A DNA stretch of 64,000 nucleotides, from NCBI RefSeq assembly GCF_014648855.1, contig NZ_BMRX01000010.1, positions 186,001 to 250,000 on the forward strand. Reading direction: 5' to 3'. A program made the position numbers and the translations under genes. Within the stretch, counting starts at the first letter, position 1. Each line of letters begins with the position of its first letter. The notes beneath the pieces are model-generated. The model was not told the DNA's origin. It saw nothing but the letters and a program-made list of their open reading frames with translations, and did not search any database. Below, one piece after another: positions 16,602 to 24,403 of this stretch. This DNA is from Streptomyces parvulus. Lineage in GTDB: Bacteria; Actinomycetota; Actinomycetes; Streptomycetales; Streptomycetaceae.

Positions 16602-17394
16602 CGCCGCGGCCGGGTCCGCACAGGCTCCCGCCGCGGTGCGTCGCGTGGAGGAGACGATGGGGACCGTCTTCTCCTTCGACGTCCGCGGCGGGGAACCCGC
16701 GGCCGTGCGGACGGCGCTGGACGAGGCGGTCGCCCAACTGCGCCGGGCCGACGAGGTGTTCAGCACGTACCGCGAGGACAGCCAGGTCTCGCGGCTGGCG
16801 CGCGACGAGGTGGCCGTCGGGGAGTGCGCGCCCGAGGTGGCCGAGGTGCTGGGGCTGGCGGCCGAGGCGGAGCGGGTGAGCGAGGGCTGGTTCAGCACGC
16901 GGTACCGGGGACGGCTCGACCCGACCGGGATCGTCAAGGGCTGGGCCGTGGAGTGTGCCGCCCGGCGGCTGGCCTCGGCGGGTGCGACGGGCGTCAGTCT
17001 CAACGGCGGCGGGGACGTGCAGTTGCTCGGGACCCCGGGGTCGGGGCGGCCCTGGCGGGTGGGTGTGTCGGACCCGCTGCGGCCCGGCGGGCTCGCGGCC
17101 GTGGTCTCCGCGGCGGGCGCGGCCGAGCTGGCGGTGGCGACGTCCGGCAGCGCCGAGCGCGGTGCGCACGTCGTCGACCCGCGCACCGGGCGTTCGGCGG
17201 TCACCGACCTGCTGTCCGTGACCGTGGTGGCGCCCCGGCTGACCTGGGCGGACTGCTGGGCGACCGCGGCGTTCGCGATGGGTTCGCGGGAGGGGCTGCG
17301 GTGGCTGGAGTCGCTGCCCGGCGTCGAGGGGCTGCTGATCACGGCCGGGGACGAGGTGCGGTGTACTGGAGGACTGGCGGCCTGGCTGGGCTGA
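16594..17394 (+). CDS. apbE: ApbE-family FAD:protein FMN transferase
   Basis: The enzyme moves FMN from FAD to Thr in SGAT motifs with Mg2+. The protein has 266 residues. Family blocks seen: EETMGTVFSFDV at the N-terminus, DPTGIVKGWAVE, SLNGGGDVQLLG, the TSGSAER segment, and WADCWATAAFAMG near the C-terminus. The GTG at 16594 overlaps the upstream stop by eight bases. GTGs at 16636 and 16645 or the ATG at 16657 are alternatives. No signal peptide is visible, so flavinylation would occur in the cytoplasm, before export of its target. Confidence 0.87.
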   Translation: MADAAAGSAQAPAAVRRVEETMGTVFSFDVRGGEPAAVRTALDEAVAQLRRADEVFSTYREDSQVSRLARDEVAVGECAPEVAEVLGLAAEAERVSEGWFSTRYRGRLDPTGIVKGWAVECAARRLASAGATGVSLNGGGDVQLLGTPGSGRPWRVGVSDPLRPGGLAAVVSAAGAAELAVATSGSAERGAHVVDPRTGRSAVTDLLSVTVVAPRLTWADCWATAAFAMGSREGLRWLESLPGVEGLLITAGDEVRCTGGLAAWLG

Positions 17395-17457
17395 ACCCGG
17401 CCGACGGGTGACCGGCACGCCGCCGGGCAGGTGTCCGCACGCGCGGGAGGAGACCGC

Positions 17458-18150
17458 ATGGCAGGGGCGAGCGAGGTCGAGGCCGTCGTGTTCGACGTGC
17501 TCGGCACGATGGTCGACGAACCGGGGGGACTGCGCGCGGCCTTGCGCGAGGCGGTGCCCGAGGCAGACGCGGCCTCCGTCGGCCATCTGCTCACGGTGTG
17601 GCAGGAGCACGTCGAGCACGAGATCGGGCGTATCGGGGCGAAGGAGCGCCCGTACGCCGACTCCGGGGTACTGGACCGCGAGGCGGCGGAGCGGGTCGCC
17701 GAGCACGCCGGGCTCACCGACGCGGACGCCGTCGCGCGGCTGGCCACCGCCGGGCGGCGCCTGCCGCCGTGGGACGACTCCGTCGCGGGTCTCGCGCGCT
17801 TGGCCGAACGCTTCCCGGTGCTGGGGCTCTCCCACGCGAGCCGCGCCTCGCTGCTCCGGCTCAACGCGTACGCGGGGCTGCGCTGGCACCAGGCCCTGTC
17901 GGCCGAGGACGCGGGGGCGTACAAACCCGCGCCGGAGGTCTACCGGCTCGCCCTCGGCGCCGCCGGCTGCCCGCCGGAGCGGGTGCTGATGGTCGCCGCC
18001 CACGCCTGGGACCTGCGGGGTGCCCGGGCCGTGGGCATGCGCACCGCCTACGTCCGGCGGCCGGTGGGTGACCCGCCGCGCGGCTCGGACACCTTCGACT
18101 GGGCGGTGGACGGTCTGGCCGAGCTGGTCGCGGTGCTGGCCCCGGAGTAG
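17458..18150 (+). CDS. Haloacid-dehalogenase type II-like HAD hydrolase
   Basis: The protein has 230 residues. HAD motif I is VVFDVLGTMVD (nucleophilic Asp followed by V-L-G-T, the type II dehalogenase form), motif II is LSHASR, motif III lies in GAYKPAPEVYRLA, and motif IV in VAAHAWDLRGARAVG. These features point to 2-haloacid dehalogenase-like enzymes, though many annotated ones act on other substrates. The ATG has a GGGAGGAG site. It starts 63 bases after apbE on the same strand. I see no functional link to flavin chemistry. Confidence 0.83.
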   Translation: MAGASEVEAVVFDVLGTMVDEPGGLRAALREAVPEADAASVGHLLTVWQEHVEHEIGRIGAKERPYADSGVLDREAAERVAEHAGLTDADAVARLATAGRRLPPWDDSVAGLARLAERFPVLGLSHASRASLLRLNAYAGLRWHQALSAEDAGAYKPAPEVYRLALGAAGCPPERVLMVAAHAWDLRGARAVGMRTAYVRRPVGDPPRGSDTFDWAVDGLAELVAVLAPE

Positions 18151-18162
18151 CCCCGCTCCCCC

Positions 18163-18702
18163 TCAGTGACCGTTCTGCGCCAGCCGCAGCAGGTGGTCGG
18201 CGAGCGCCTGCCCGCCCGTCGGCTCCCGGCTGATCAGCATCAGCGTGTCGTCGCCCGCGATGGTGCCGAGGATGTCGTGCAGTTCGGCCTGGTCGATGGC
18301 CGAGGCGAGGAACTGCGCGGCACCCGGCGGGGTGCGCAGGACGACGAGGTTCGCCGAGGCCTCCGCGGAGATCAGCAGCTCCGCGGAGAGCCGCCGCATC
18401 CGCTCCTCCTTCGCCGACTCGCCGAGCGGCGCCCGCGGGGTGCGGAAGCCGCCCTCGCTGGGCACCGCGTAGATGAGGTCGCCGTCGGTGTTGCGGATCT
18501 TCACCGCGTTCAGCTCGTCCAGATCGCGGGAGAGCGTCGCCTGGGTGACGGTCAGCCCGTCGTCGGCGAGCAGCTTCGCGAGCTGGCTCTGCGAGCGCAC
18601 CGCCTGCCGGTTGAGGATGTCCACGATCCGCCGGTGGCGTGCGGTGCGGGTCTGCGGCAGGGCGGGCCCGGCCGTCTGATCGTGCTCCTGCGCCTGGCTC
18701 AT
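18163..18702 (-). CDS. argR: Arginine repressor ArgR
   Basis: The protein has 179 residues. The winged-helix N-terminal domain (ARHRRIVDILNRQAVRSQSQLAKLL, written here as the region 40-64) and VTQATLSRDLDEL recognition helix bind ARG boxes. The C-terminal domain ends with the arginine-binding GTIAGDDTLMLISR. The ATG at 18700-18702 is seven bases after the argD stop, making argR the last gene of argCJBDR. Targets visible in this window are the box pairs before argH and argC. Autoregulation follows from its position in the operon. Confidence 0.95.
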   Translation of the reverse strand: MSQAQEHDQTAGPALPQTRTARHRRIVDILNRQAVRSQSQLAKLLADDGLTVTQATLSRDLDELNAVKIRNTDGDLIYAVPSEGGFRTPRAPLGESAKEERMRRLSAELLISAEASANLVVLRTPPGAAQFLASAIDQAELHDILGTIAGDDTLMLISREPTGGQALADHLLRLAQNGH

Positions 18703-18709
18703 CGTCGTC

Positions 18710-19939
18710 TCATTCTCCGGATCGTCCGTCCCCGTGGGCCGCGTGCGCGGCCTGGTCAAGGATGCCGGGCAGGGCCCCCAGGAAGGCGTCCACCGCGTCG
18801 TCGCCGAGGTTCAGCGCGGGCATCAGCCGTACGACATCGGGGGCGGGCGCGTTCACCAGGATTCCGGCGTCCTGAGCCGCCTGCTGCACCTGGGGCGCGA
18901 GCGGCTCGGTGAGCACGATACCCAGGAGGAGGCCGGCGCCCCGGACGTGGCCGGTCAACGGGTGCCCGAGGGCCTCGACTCCGGCGCGGATCCGCTCGCC
19001 CTGCCGCTTCACGTTGTCCAGCAGGCCCTCGTCCGCGATGGTGTCGAGGACCGCGAGTCCGGCGGCGCAGGCGACCGGGTTGCCGCCGAAGGTCGTGCCG
19101 TGCTGGCCGGGCAGGAGCAGGTCGGCGGCGCGCCCGAAGGCGACCGTCGCGCCCAGCGGCAGTCCGCCGCCGAGGCCCTTGGCGAGGGTCACGATGTCGG
19201 GCAGGACGCCCTCGTGCGCCTGGTACTCGAACCAGTGCCCGGTGCGGCCCACGCCGGTCTGCACCTCGTCCAGGACGAGGAGCGCGCCGGTGGCCGCGGT
19301 GATGGCCCGTGCGGCCTTGAGGTAGCCGGGGGGCGGGACGACGACGCCGTTCTCGCCCTGGATCGGCTCGATGACGACCAGGGCCGTCTCCTCGGTGACC
19401 GCGGCCGCGAGCGCCTGGGGGTCGCCGTAGGGCACGTGGGTGACGTCACCGGGCAGCGGCCGGAACGGCTCCTGCTTGCCGGGCTGGCCGGTGAGCGCGA
19501 GGGCGCCCATGGTGCGGCCGTGGAAGCCGCCCTCGGTGGCGACCATGTGCGGCCGCCCGGTGAGCCGGCCGATCTTGAAGGCGCCCTCGTTGGCCTCGGC
19601 ACCGGAGTTGCAGAAGTAGACCCTGCCGTCCCGGCCAAAGCGCTGCAACAGCCGTTCGGCGAGCGCGACCGGCGGTTCGGCGATGAACAGGTTGGAGACG
19701 TGGCCCAGGGAGGCGATCTGCCGGCTCACGGCCTCCACCACGGCCGGGTGCGCGTGGCCGAGCGCGTTGACCGCGATGCCGCCGACGAAGTCCAGGTACT
19801 CCTTGCCGTCGGCGTCCCAGAGCCGGGCGCCCTCGCCGCGCACGAGGGGCAGGCGGGGCGTGCCGTAGTTGTTCATGAGCGTGCCCTGCCAGCGCTCGGT
19901 CAGCTCCGCGTTGCCCGCGGTGTCCCCGGTGTTGCTCAC
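18710..19939 (-). CDS. argD: Acetylornithine aminotransferase
   Basis: PLP enzyme of arginine synthesis converting N-acetylglutamate semialdehyde to N-acetylornithine with glutamate. The protein has 409 residues. The PLP Lys254 is in LAKGLGGG, with LVLDEVQTGVGRTG before it and FCNSGAEANEGAFK at 109-122. The GTG start overlaps the argB stop by four bases (GTGA). It is expected to act in the cytoplasm as a dimer and may also transaminate succinyldiaminopimelate, as is known for E. coli ArgD. Confidence 0.97.
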   Translation of the reverse strand: MSNTGDTAGNAELTERWQGTLMNNYGTPRLPLVRGEGARLWDADGKEYLDFVGGIAVNALGHAHPAVVEAVSRQIASLGHVSNLFIAEPPVALAERLLQRFGRDGRVYFCNSGAEANEGAFKIGRLTGRPHMVATEGGFHGRTMGALALTGQPGKQEPFRPLPGDVTHVPYGDPQALAAAVTEETALVVIEPIQGENGVVVPPPGYLKAARAITAATGALLVLDEVQTGVGRTGHWFEYQAHEGVLPDIVTLAKGLGGGLPLGATVAFGRAADLLLPGQHGTTFGGNPVACAAGLAVLDTIADEGLLDNVKRQGERIRAGVEALGHPLTGHVRGAGLLLGIVLTEPLAPQVQQAAQDAGILVNAPAPDVVRLMPALNLGDDAVDAFLGALPGILDQAAHAAHGDGRSGE

Positions 19940-20835
19940 GACTCCCCCTGTTCGTCCGGCACGACCATCGTGCCGATGCCCTCGTCGGTGAAGATCTCCA
20001 GCAGGATCGAGTGCTGGACCCGGCCGTCGATGACCCGGGCGGTGGTGACGCCGTTGCGGACGGCGTGCAGGCAGCCCTCCATCTTCGGCACCATGCCGGA
20101 GGAGAGGTCGGGCAGCAGTTTCTCCAGCTGGGTCGCGGTGAGGCGGCTGATCACCTCGTCGGAGTCCGGCCAGTCCTCGTAGAGGCCCTCGACGTCGGTG
20201 AGGACCATGAGAGTCTCGGCGCCGAGCGCCGCAGCGAGTGCCGCAGCCGCCGTATCAGCATTGACGTTGTAGACATGGTGGTCGTCCTCGGAGCGGGCGA
20301 TCGAGGAGACGACCGGGATGCGGCCGTCGGCGAGCAGTGCCTCGATGGCGCCGGTGTCGATCTCGGTGATCTGTCCGACCCGCCCGATGTCGACGAGCTC
20401 GCCCTCGATCCGGGGCTGGTGCTTGGTGGCGGTGATGGTGTGGGCGTCCTCGCCGGTGAGGCCGACGGCGAGCGGTCCGTGCTGGTTGAGCAGCCCGACC
20501 AGTTCGCGCTGGACCTGTCCGGCCAGCACCATCCGGACGACGTCCATGGCGTCCTCGGTGGTCACCCGCAGACCGGCCTTGAACTCGCTGACGATGCCGT
20601 GCCGGTCGAGGGCGGCGCTGATCTGCGGGCCGCCGCCGTGCACGACGACGGGCTTGAGGCCGGCGTGGCGCAGGAAGACGACGTCCTGGGCGAAGGCGGC
20701 CTTCAGGTCCTCGTCGACCATGGCGTTGCCGCCGAACTTGATGACGACCGTCTTGCCGTGGTGCCGGGTCAGCCAGGGCAGCGCCTCGATGAGGGTCTGG
20801 GCCTTGGGCAGCGCGGTGTGCTTGCGGGTGCTCAT
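19936..20835 (-). CDS. argB: Acetylglutamate kinase
   Basis: Phosphorylates N-acetylglutamate, the second arginine-synthesis step and usual site of arginine feedback. The protein has 299 residues. The amino-acid-kinase fold begins with VVIKFGGNAM (nucleotide phosphate contact), the substrate loop is VVHGGGPQI, and SIARSEDDHHVYNVNADTAA is followed by MVLTDVEGLY. The extra N-terminal helix (residues 1-25) is the feature associated with hexameric, arginine-sensitive kinases. The ATG overlaps the argJ stop (ATGA). Confidence 0.97.
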   Translation of the reverse strand: MSTRKHTALPKAQTLIEALPWLTRHHGKTVVIKFGGNAMVDEDLKAAFAQDVVFLRHAGLKPVVVHGGGPQISAALDRHGIVSEFKAGLRVTTEDAMDVVRMVLAGQVQRELVGLLNQHGPLAVGLTGEDAHTITATKHQPRIEGELVDIGRVGQITEIDTGAIEALLADGRIPVVSSIARSEDDHHVYNVNADTAAAALAAALGAETLMVLTDVEGLYEDWPDSDEVISRLTATQLEKLLPDLSSGMVPKMEGCLHAVRNGVTTARVIDGRVQHSILLEIFTDEGIGTMVVPDEQGES

Positions 20836-21983
20836 GAGGAGTAGGCGCTGTTCTCGTGGACGTAGTCGGCGGTGAGGTCGTTGGTCCAGATCGTGGCCGT
20901 GGCGTCGCCGGCGGCGAGGTCGGCGACGACGTGGACCTCGCGGTAGCGCATGTCGACGAGTTCGCGGTCCTCTCCGACGCCGCCGTTCTTGCAGACCCAG
21001 ACGCCGTTGATGGCGACGTTCAGCCGGTCCGGCTCGAAGGCGGCGGAGGTGGTGCCGATGGCGGAGAGCACGCGGCCCCAGTTGGGGTCCTCGCCGTGGA
21101 TGGCGCACTTGAGGAGGTTGTTGCGGGCGATGGTGCGGCCGACCAGGACGGCGTCGTCCTCGGTCGCGGCGTTCACGACCTCGACCTTGATGTCCTTGCT
21201 CGCGCCCTCGGCGTCCCGGATCAGCTGCTGCCCGAGGTCGTCGCAGACCGCCCGGACGGCCTCGGCGAAGTCGTCCTGGTCGGGGGTGACGCCGGAGGCG
21301 CCGGAGGCGAGCAGCAGCACGGTGTCGTTGGTGGACATGCAGCCGTCGGAGTCGACCCGGTCGAAGGTGACGCGGGTGGCGGCGCGCAGCGCGGTGTCGA
21401 GCGCGCCGGCGTCCAGGTCGGCGTCGGTGGTGAGGACCACGAGCATGGTGGCGAGGCCGGGTGCGAGCATGCCGGCGCCCTTGGCCATGCCGCCGACGGT
21501 CCAGCCGTCCCTGGACACCACGGACGTCTTGTGCACGGTGTCGGTGGTCTTGATGGCGATGGCGGCCTTCTCGCCGCCGTGCTCGGACAGCTGACCGGCG
21601 GCCGCCTCGACCCCCGGGAGCAGCTTGTCCATCGGCAGCAGGACGCCGATGAGTCCCGTCGAGCAGACGGCGATCTCGCCGGCGCCCGTCCCGAGCACCT
21701 CGGCCGTCTTCTCGGCGGTGGCGTGGGTGTCCTGGAAGCCCTTCGGTCCGGTACAGGCGTTGGCGCCGCCGGAGTTGAGCACCACGGCGGACACCCGACC
21801 GCTCTTGAGCACCTGCTCGGACCACAGGACCGGTGCGGCCTTGACGCGGTTGGAGGTGAAGACGCCCGCGGCGGCGCGGCGGGGCCCGGTGTTGACCACG
21901 AGGGCCAGGTCGGGGTTGCCGCTCTCCTTGATCCCGGCGGCGACACCGGCCGCCGTGAACCCCTTTGCTGCCGTCACACTCAC
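20832..21983 (-). CDS. argJ: Bifunctional glutamate N-acetyltransferase / N-acetylglutamate synthase
   Basis: Transfers acetyl from N-acetylornithine to glutamate, making the pathway cyclic. The protein has 383 residues. It is an Ntn-type self-cleaving protein: the scissile Ala178-Thr179-Met180 lies in GAGMLAPGLATMLVV, and Thr179 becomes the nucleophile of the beta chain. The GTG start overlaps the argC stop (GTGA). No argA or argE is visible in the window, in agreement with the acetyl-cycle version. Whether it also uses acetyl-CoA cannot be read from sequence. Confidence 0.97.
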   Translation of the reverse strand: MSVTAAKGFTAAGVAAGIKESGNPDLALVVNTGPRRAAAGVFTSNRVKAAPVLWSEQVLKSGRVSAVVLNSGGANACTGPKGFQDTHATAEKTAEVLGTGAGEIAVCSTGLIGVLLPMDKLLPGVEAAAGQLSEHGGEKAAIAIKTTDTVHKTSVVSRDGWTVGGMAKGAGMLAPGLATMLVVLTTDADLDAGALDTALRAATRVTFDRVDSDGCMSTNDTVLLLASGASGVTPDQDDFAEAVRAVCDDLGQQLIRDAEGASKDIKVEVVNAATEDDAVLVGRTIARNNLLKCAIHGEDPNWGRVLSAIGTTSAAFEPDRLNVAINGVWVCKNGGVGEDRELVDMRYREVHVVADLAAGDATATIWTNDLTADYVHENSAYSS

Positions 21984-23020
21984 GGCGCGACTCCGATCGT
22001 CGTCAGTCCGGTGGTCTCGTCGAGACCCAGGGCGATGTTCATGCTCTGGACGGCACCGCCGGCGGTGCCCTTGGCCAGGTTGTCGATGGCGCCGATGGCG
22101 ATGATGCGGCCCGCGGCGGCGTCGTACGCGACCTGGACCTGAACGGCGTTGGAACCGTAGACGGACGCGGTGGCGGGCCACTGGCCCTCGGGCAGCAGGT
22201 GCACGAAGGGCTCGTCGGCGAAGGCCTTCTCGTAGGCGGCGCGGACGGACTCGGCGGTGACGCCGGGCTTCGCCTTCGCGGTGCAGGTGGCGAGGATGCC
22301 GCGGGGCATCGGCGCGAGGGTCGGGGTGAAGGAGACGGTGACCGGCTCGCCGGCGACCGCGCCGAGGTTCTGGATCATCTCGGGGGTGTGGCGGTGCAGG
22401 CCCCCGACGCCGTACGGCGACATGGACCCCATGACCTCGCTGCCCAGCAGGTGCGGCTTGGCCGCCTTGCCCGCGCCGGAGGTGCCGGACGCGGCGACGA
22501 TCACGGCCTCGGGCTCGGCGAGGCCCGCGGCGTAGGCCGGGAAGAGGGACAGGGTCACGGCGGTCGGGTAGCAACCGGGCACCGCGACGCGCTTGGACCC
22601 CTCCAGCGCGGCACGGGCACCCGGCAGTTCAGGGAGGCCGTAGGGCCAGGTGCCGGCGTGCGGGGAGCCGTAGAACCTCTCCCAGTCGCCGGCGTCCTTC
22701 AGCCGGAAGTCCGCGCCCATGTCCACGACGAGCACGTCGGGTCCGAGCCGCTCGGCGACGGCGGCGGACTGGCCGTGCGGCAGGGCGAGGAACACGACGT
22801 CATGCCGACGGCCCTGCCCGGCGAGCACCTCCGGCGTGGTCGGCTCCAGGATCCGGTCGGCCAGCGGCAGCAGCTGCGGCTGCAGGGCGCCGAGCCGCTG
22901 CCCGGCGTTGGAGTTGCCGGTCAGGGCGCCGATCTCGACACCGGGGTGCCCGAGCAGCAGCCGCAGCAGCTCACCGCCCGCATACCCGCTCGCACCGGCC
23001 ACCGCCGCACGTACCGCCAT
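21980..23020 (-). CDS. argC: N-acetyl-gamma-glutamyl-phosphate reductase
   Basis: NADPH-dependent reduction of N-acetylglutamyl phosphate. The protein has 346 residues. The Rossmann loop is AVAGASGYAGGELLRLL at 6-22 and the catalytic Cys150 is in VAVPGCYPTA. The ATG has GGAGG five bases upstream. It is the first gene of argCJBDR, all joined by overlaps or gaps under ten bases. Two ARG boxes lie 18-55 bases upstream, so ArgR repression of the whole operon is expected. Confidence 0.97.
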   Translation of the reverse strand: MAVRAAVAGASGYAGGELLRLLLGHPGVEIGALTGNSNAGQRLGALQPQLLPLADRILEPTTPEVLAGQGRRHDVVFLALPHGQSAAVAERLGPDVLVVDMGADFRLKDAGDWERFYGSPHAGTWPYGLPELPGARAALEGSKRVAVPGCYPTAVTLSLFPAYAAGLAEPEAVIVAASGTSGAGKAAKPHLLGSEVMGSMSPYGVGGLHRHTPEMIQNLGAVAGEPVTVSFTPTLAPMPRGILATCTAKAKPGVTAESVRAAYEKAFADEPFVHLLPEGQWPATASVYGSNAVQVQVAYDAAAGRIIAIGAIDNLAKGTAGGAVQSMNIALGLDETTGLTTIGVAP

Positions 23021-23037
23021 GTCGTCCTCCATCCTTG

Positions 23038-23055
23038 ATGGCATGACTATACGTT
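23038..23055. promoter_or_regulatory. ARG box (weaker) upstream of argC
   Basis: ATGGCATGACTATACGTT keeps the GCATGA--TAT-C core of the argH box. It is two bases from the stronger box, mirroring the argH arrangement. Confidence 0.55.
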
Positions 23056-23057
23056 TC

Positions 23058-23075
23058 GCTGCACGTTTATGCAAT
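23058..23075. promoter_or_regulatory. ARG box (stronger) upstream of argC
   Basis: GCTGCACGTTTATGCAAT has the TGCA(C/T)-N4-ATGCA dyad of the argH box. It is the likely main ArgR site of the argCJBDR promoter. Confidence 0.65.
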
Positions 23076-23156
23076 GCAGTCCCGGGCGGCGGGCACCCGT
23101 CCCGCACCGACGGGTAGGCTGCCCAGCCGATCACCGCAGCACACCGGAGGACCCCG

Positions 23157-23324
23157 TTGACCCTCGACATCCCCGGCCCCGCCGTCCCGCACCCCGGGAC
23201 GGCGGCCCGCCCAGGTACCGGTGGACCGGGCGCCGTCGGGGCCGGTTCGGAGTTCGACCGCCGGGTGACCACGAGGGGCTCGCGCGGCGGTACGGGCTGC
23301 CGGACCGGGGGTGCGCATGAGTGA
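23157..23324 (+). CDS. Possible 55-residue ORF with TTG start, unknown
   Basis: The TTG has GGAGG six bases upstream, as good as many real starts here. The frame runs 55 residues rich in Gly, Pro, Thr and Arg (begins TLDIPGPAVPHPG) and overlaps the next gene's start. I recognise no domain. It could be a real short protein, a leader coupled to the DUF6314 gene, or a gene remnant. Confidence 0.3.
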   Translation: MTLDIPGPAVPHPGTAARPGTGGPGAVGAGSEFDRRVTTRGSRGGTGCRTGGAHE

Positions 23325-23826
23325 GCCGTGGCCGGTACCGGACGTGCTCGTGTTCCTCGCCGGGCGGTGGCGGACCGTGCGGACCGTGCGGGACCTGGCG
23401 AGTGGTCTGACGGGGCGGTTCGAGGGGGACACCGCGTTCGACGCGCTCGAGGAGGGCGGGCTGCTGAGCCATGAGTCCGGGGCGTTCACCTGGCAGGGGG
23501 TGACCCGGCCGGCCGAGCGGACGCTGCGCTATCTGCCGGGGAGCGTGCCGGGCACCGCCGACGTGCGCTTCGCCGACGGCCGCCCGTTCCACGGCCTCGA
23601 CCTGTCCTCCGGGCGCCACGTGGCCGACCATCCGTGCGCCGCCGACCTCTACCGCGGCGAGTTCACCGTCGGGGGGCCGGACCGCTGGCGCACCGTGTGG
23701 CGGGTGGGCGGCCCGGCCAAGGACCTGCTGCTCACAACGGATTACCTTCGTGAAACGCCGGATGCGCGGCCCACTGCGGAGGCGTCCCCTCGAAGCGCAG
23801 GCTCCAGCGGCCCGGCCGGCCCGTGA
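23317..23826 (+). CDS. DUF6314-family protein
   Basis: The protein has 169 residues from the ATG at 23317 (a GTG at 23311 is also possible). The body is a lipocalin-like all-beta pattern: VLVFLAGRWRTVRTVRDLASG at the start, then TFAWQG-like FTWQGVTRPAERTLRYLPG, the VRFADGRPFHGLDLSSG strand pair and HPCAADLYRGEF with WRTVWRVGGPAKDLLLTTDY. These blocks match DUF6314, of unknown function. The last ~25 residues overlap the convergent downstream gene by 95 bases and look like read-through beyond the usual end. Confidence 0.7.
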   Translation: MSEPWPVPDVLVFLAGRWRTVRTVRDLASGLTGRFEGDTAFDALEEGGLLSHESGAFTWQGVTRPAERTLRYLPGSVPGTADVRFADGRPFHGLDLSSGRHVADHPCAADLYRGEFTVGGPDRWRTVWRVGGPAKDLLLTTDYLRETPDARPTAEASPRSAGSSGPAGP

Positions 23827-24352
23827 CCGTCGTCACCGACAGGGGCCGCACGTCCAGGTTCCAGTACGTCGCCGGCGGTGACCGCAGCGCGTAGACCAGC
23901 GCGGCCCGTATGACGGAGGGCTCCGCCACGGCGACGATGCGGTCGCCGTCCTCACCCGGGCGGGTGTCGAGCCAGCCGCCGACCCGGCTGATGAAGGCCA
24001 GCAGCGACTCCCCGCCGTACGGTGCCGACCATGGGTCGGCGAGCCAGGCGTCGACGACCGTGGGTTCGCGGGCCGTCACCTCGGCCGGGGTCATGCCGCG
24101 CCAGCGGCCCATGTCGCATTCCCGCAGGGCGAGTTGGACCAGCGGCGTCAGGCCGAGGGCGTCTCCGGTGGCGCGGCTGCGGGGGGTGGGCGAGCAGTAG
24201 CGCAGCTCGGCCGCGGCGAGCGGGAGCAGACTGCCCGCGGCCCTCAGCACCTCGTCCCATCCGGCCTGGTCCAGCGGGCGGTCGTCGTCGAAGCGCTCGG
24301 CGGGCAGCGGTGACCCGCGTGCGGAGGCGACGAACGTGACCCGAAGCGCCAT
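23732..24352 (-). CDS. Histidine-phosphatase-superfamily protein lacking both catalytic histidines
   Basis: The protein has 206 residues and keeps the superfamily layout. RYCSPTPRSRATGDAL (51-66) corresponds to the substrate-gripping Arg segment, ECDMGRWRGMTPAEV (79-92) to the acid residue block, and VAEPSVIRAAL near 142-152 to the second active-site block. However, the first RHG motif is replaced by ARG (residues 11-13), and the second His is Glu144. Catalysis by phosphohistidine is therefore unlikely. It may be a binding or regulatory pseudoenzyme. It overlaps the convergent DUF6314 gene. Confidence 0.75.
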   Translation of the reverse strand: MALRVTFVASARGSPLPAERFDDDRPLDQAGWDEVLRAAGSLLPLAAAELRYCSPTPRSRATGDALGLTPLVQLALRECDMGRWRGMTPAEVTAREPTVVDAWLADPWSAPYGGESLLAFISRVGGWLDTRPGEDGDRIVAVAEPSVIRAALVYALRSPPATYWNLDVRPLSVTTVTGRPGRWSLRFEGTPPQWAAHPAFHEGNPL

Positions 24353-24403
24353 GCCGTGATGGTGGAGCGCCGGGGTGACCAGGTCAAGGGGTGTTACCCG
24401 GAG

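Noticed and set aside
14349..17924. Very long minus-strand open frame of about 1190 residues opposite the reductase/FMN/ApbE genes
   Set aside because: Low-complexity Ser/Ala/Arg/Pro content and no family match; it is the GC-rich antisense reading of real genes with strong motifs.
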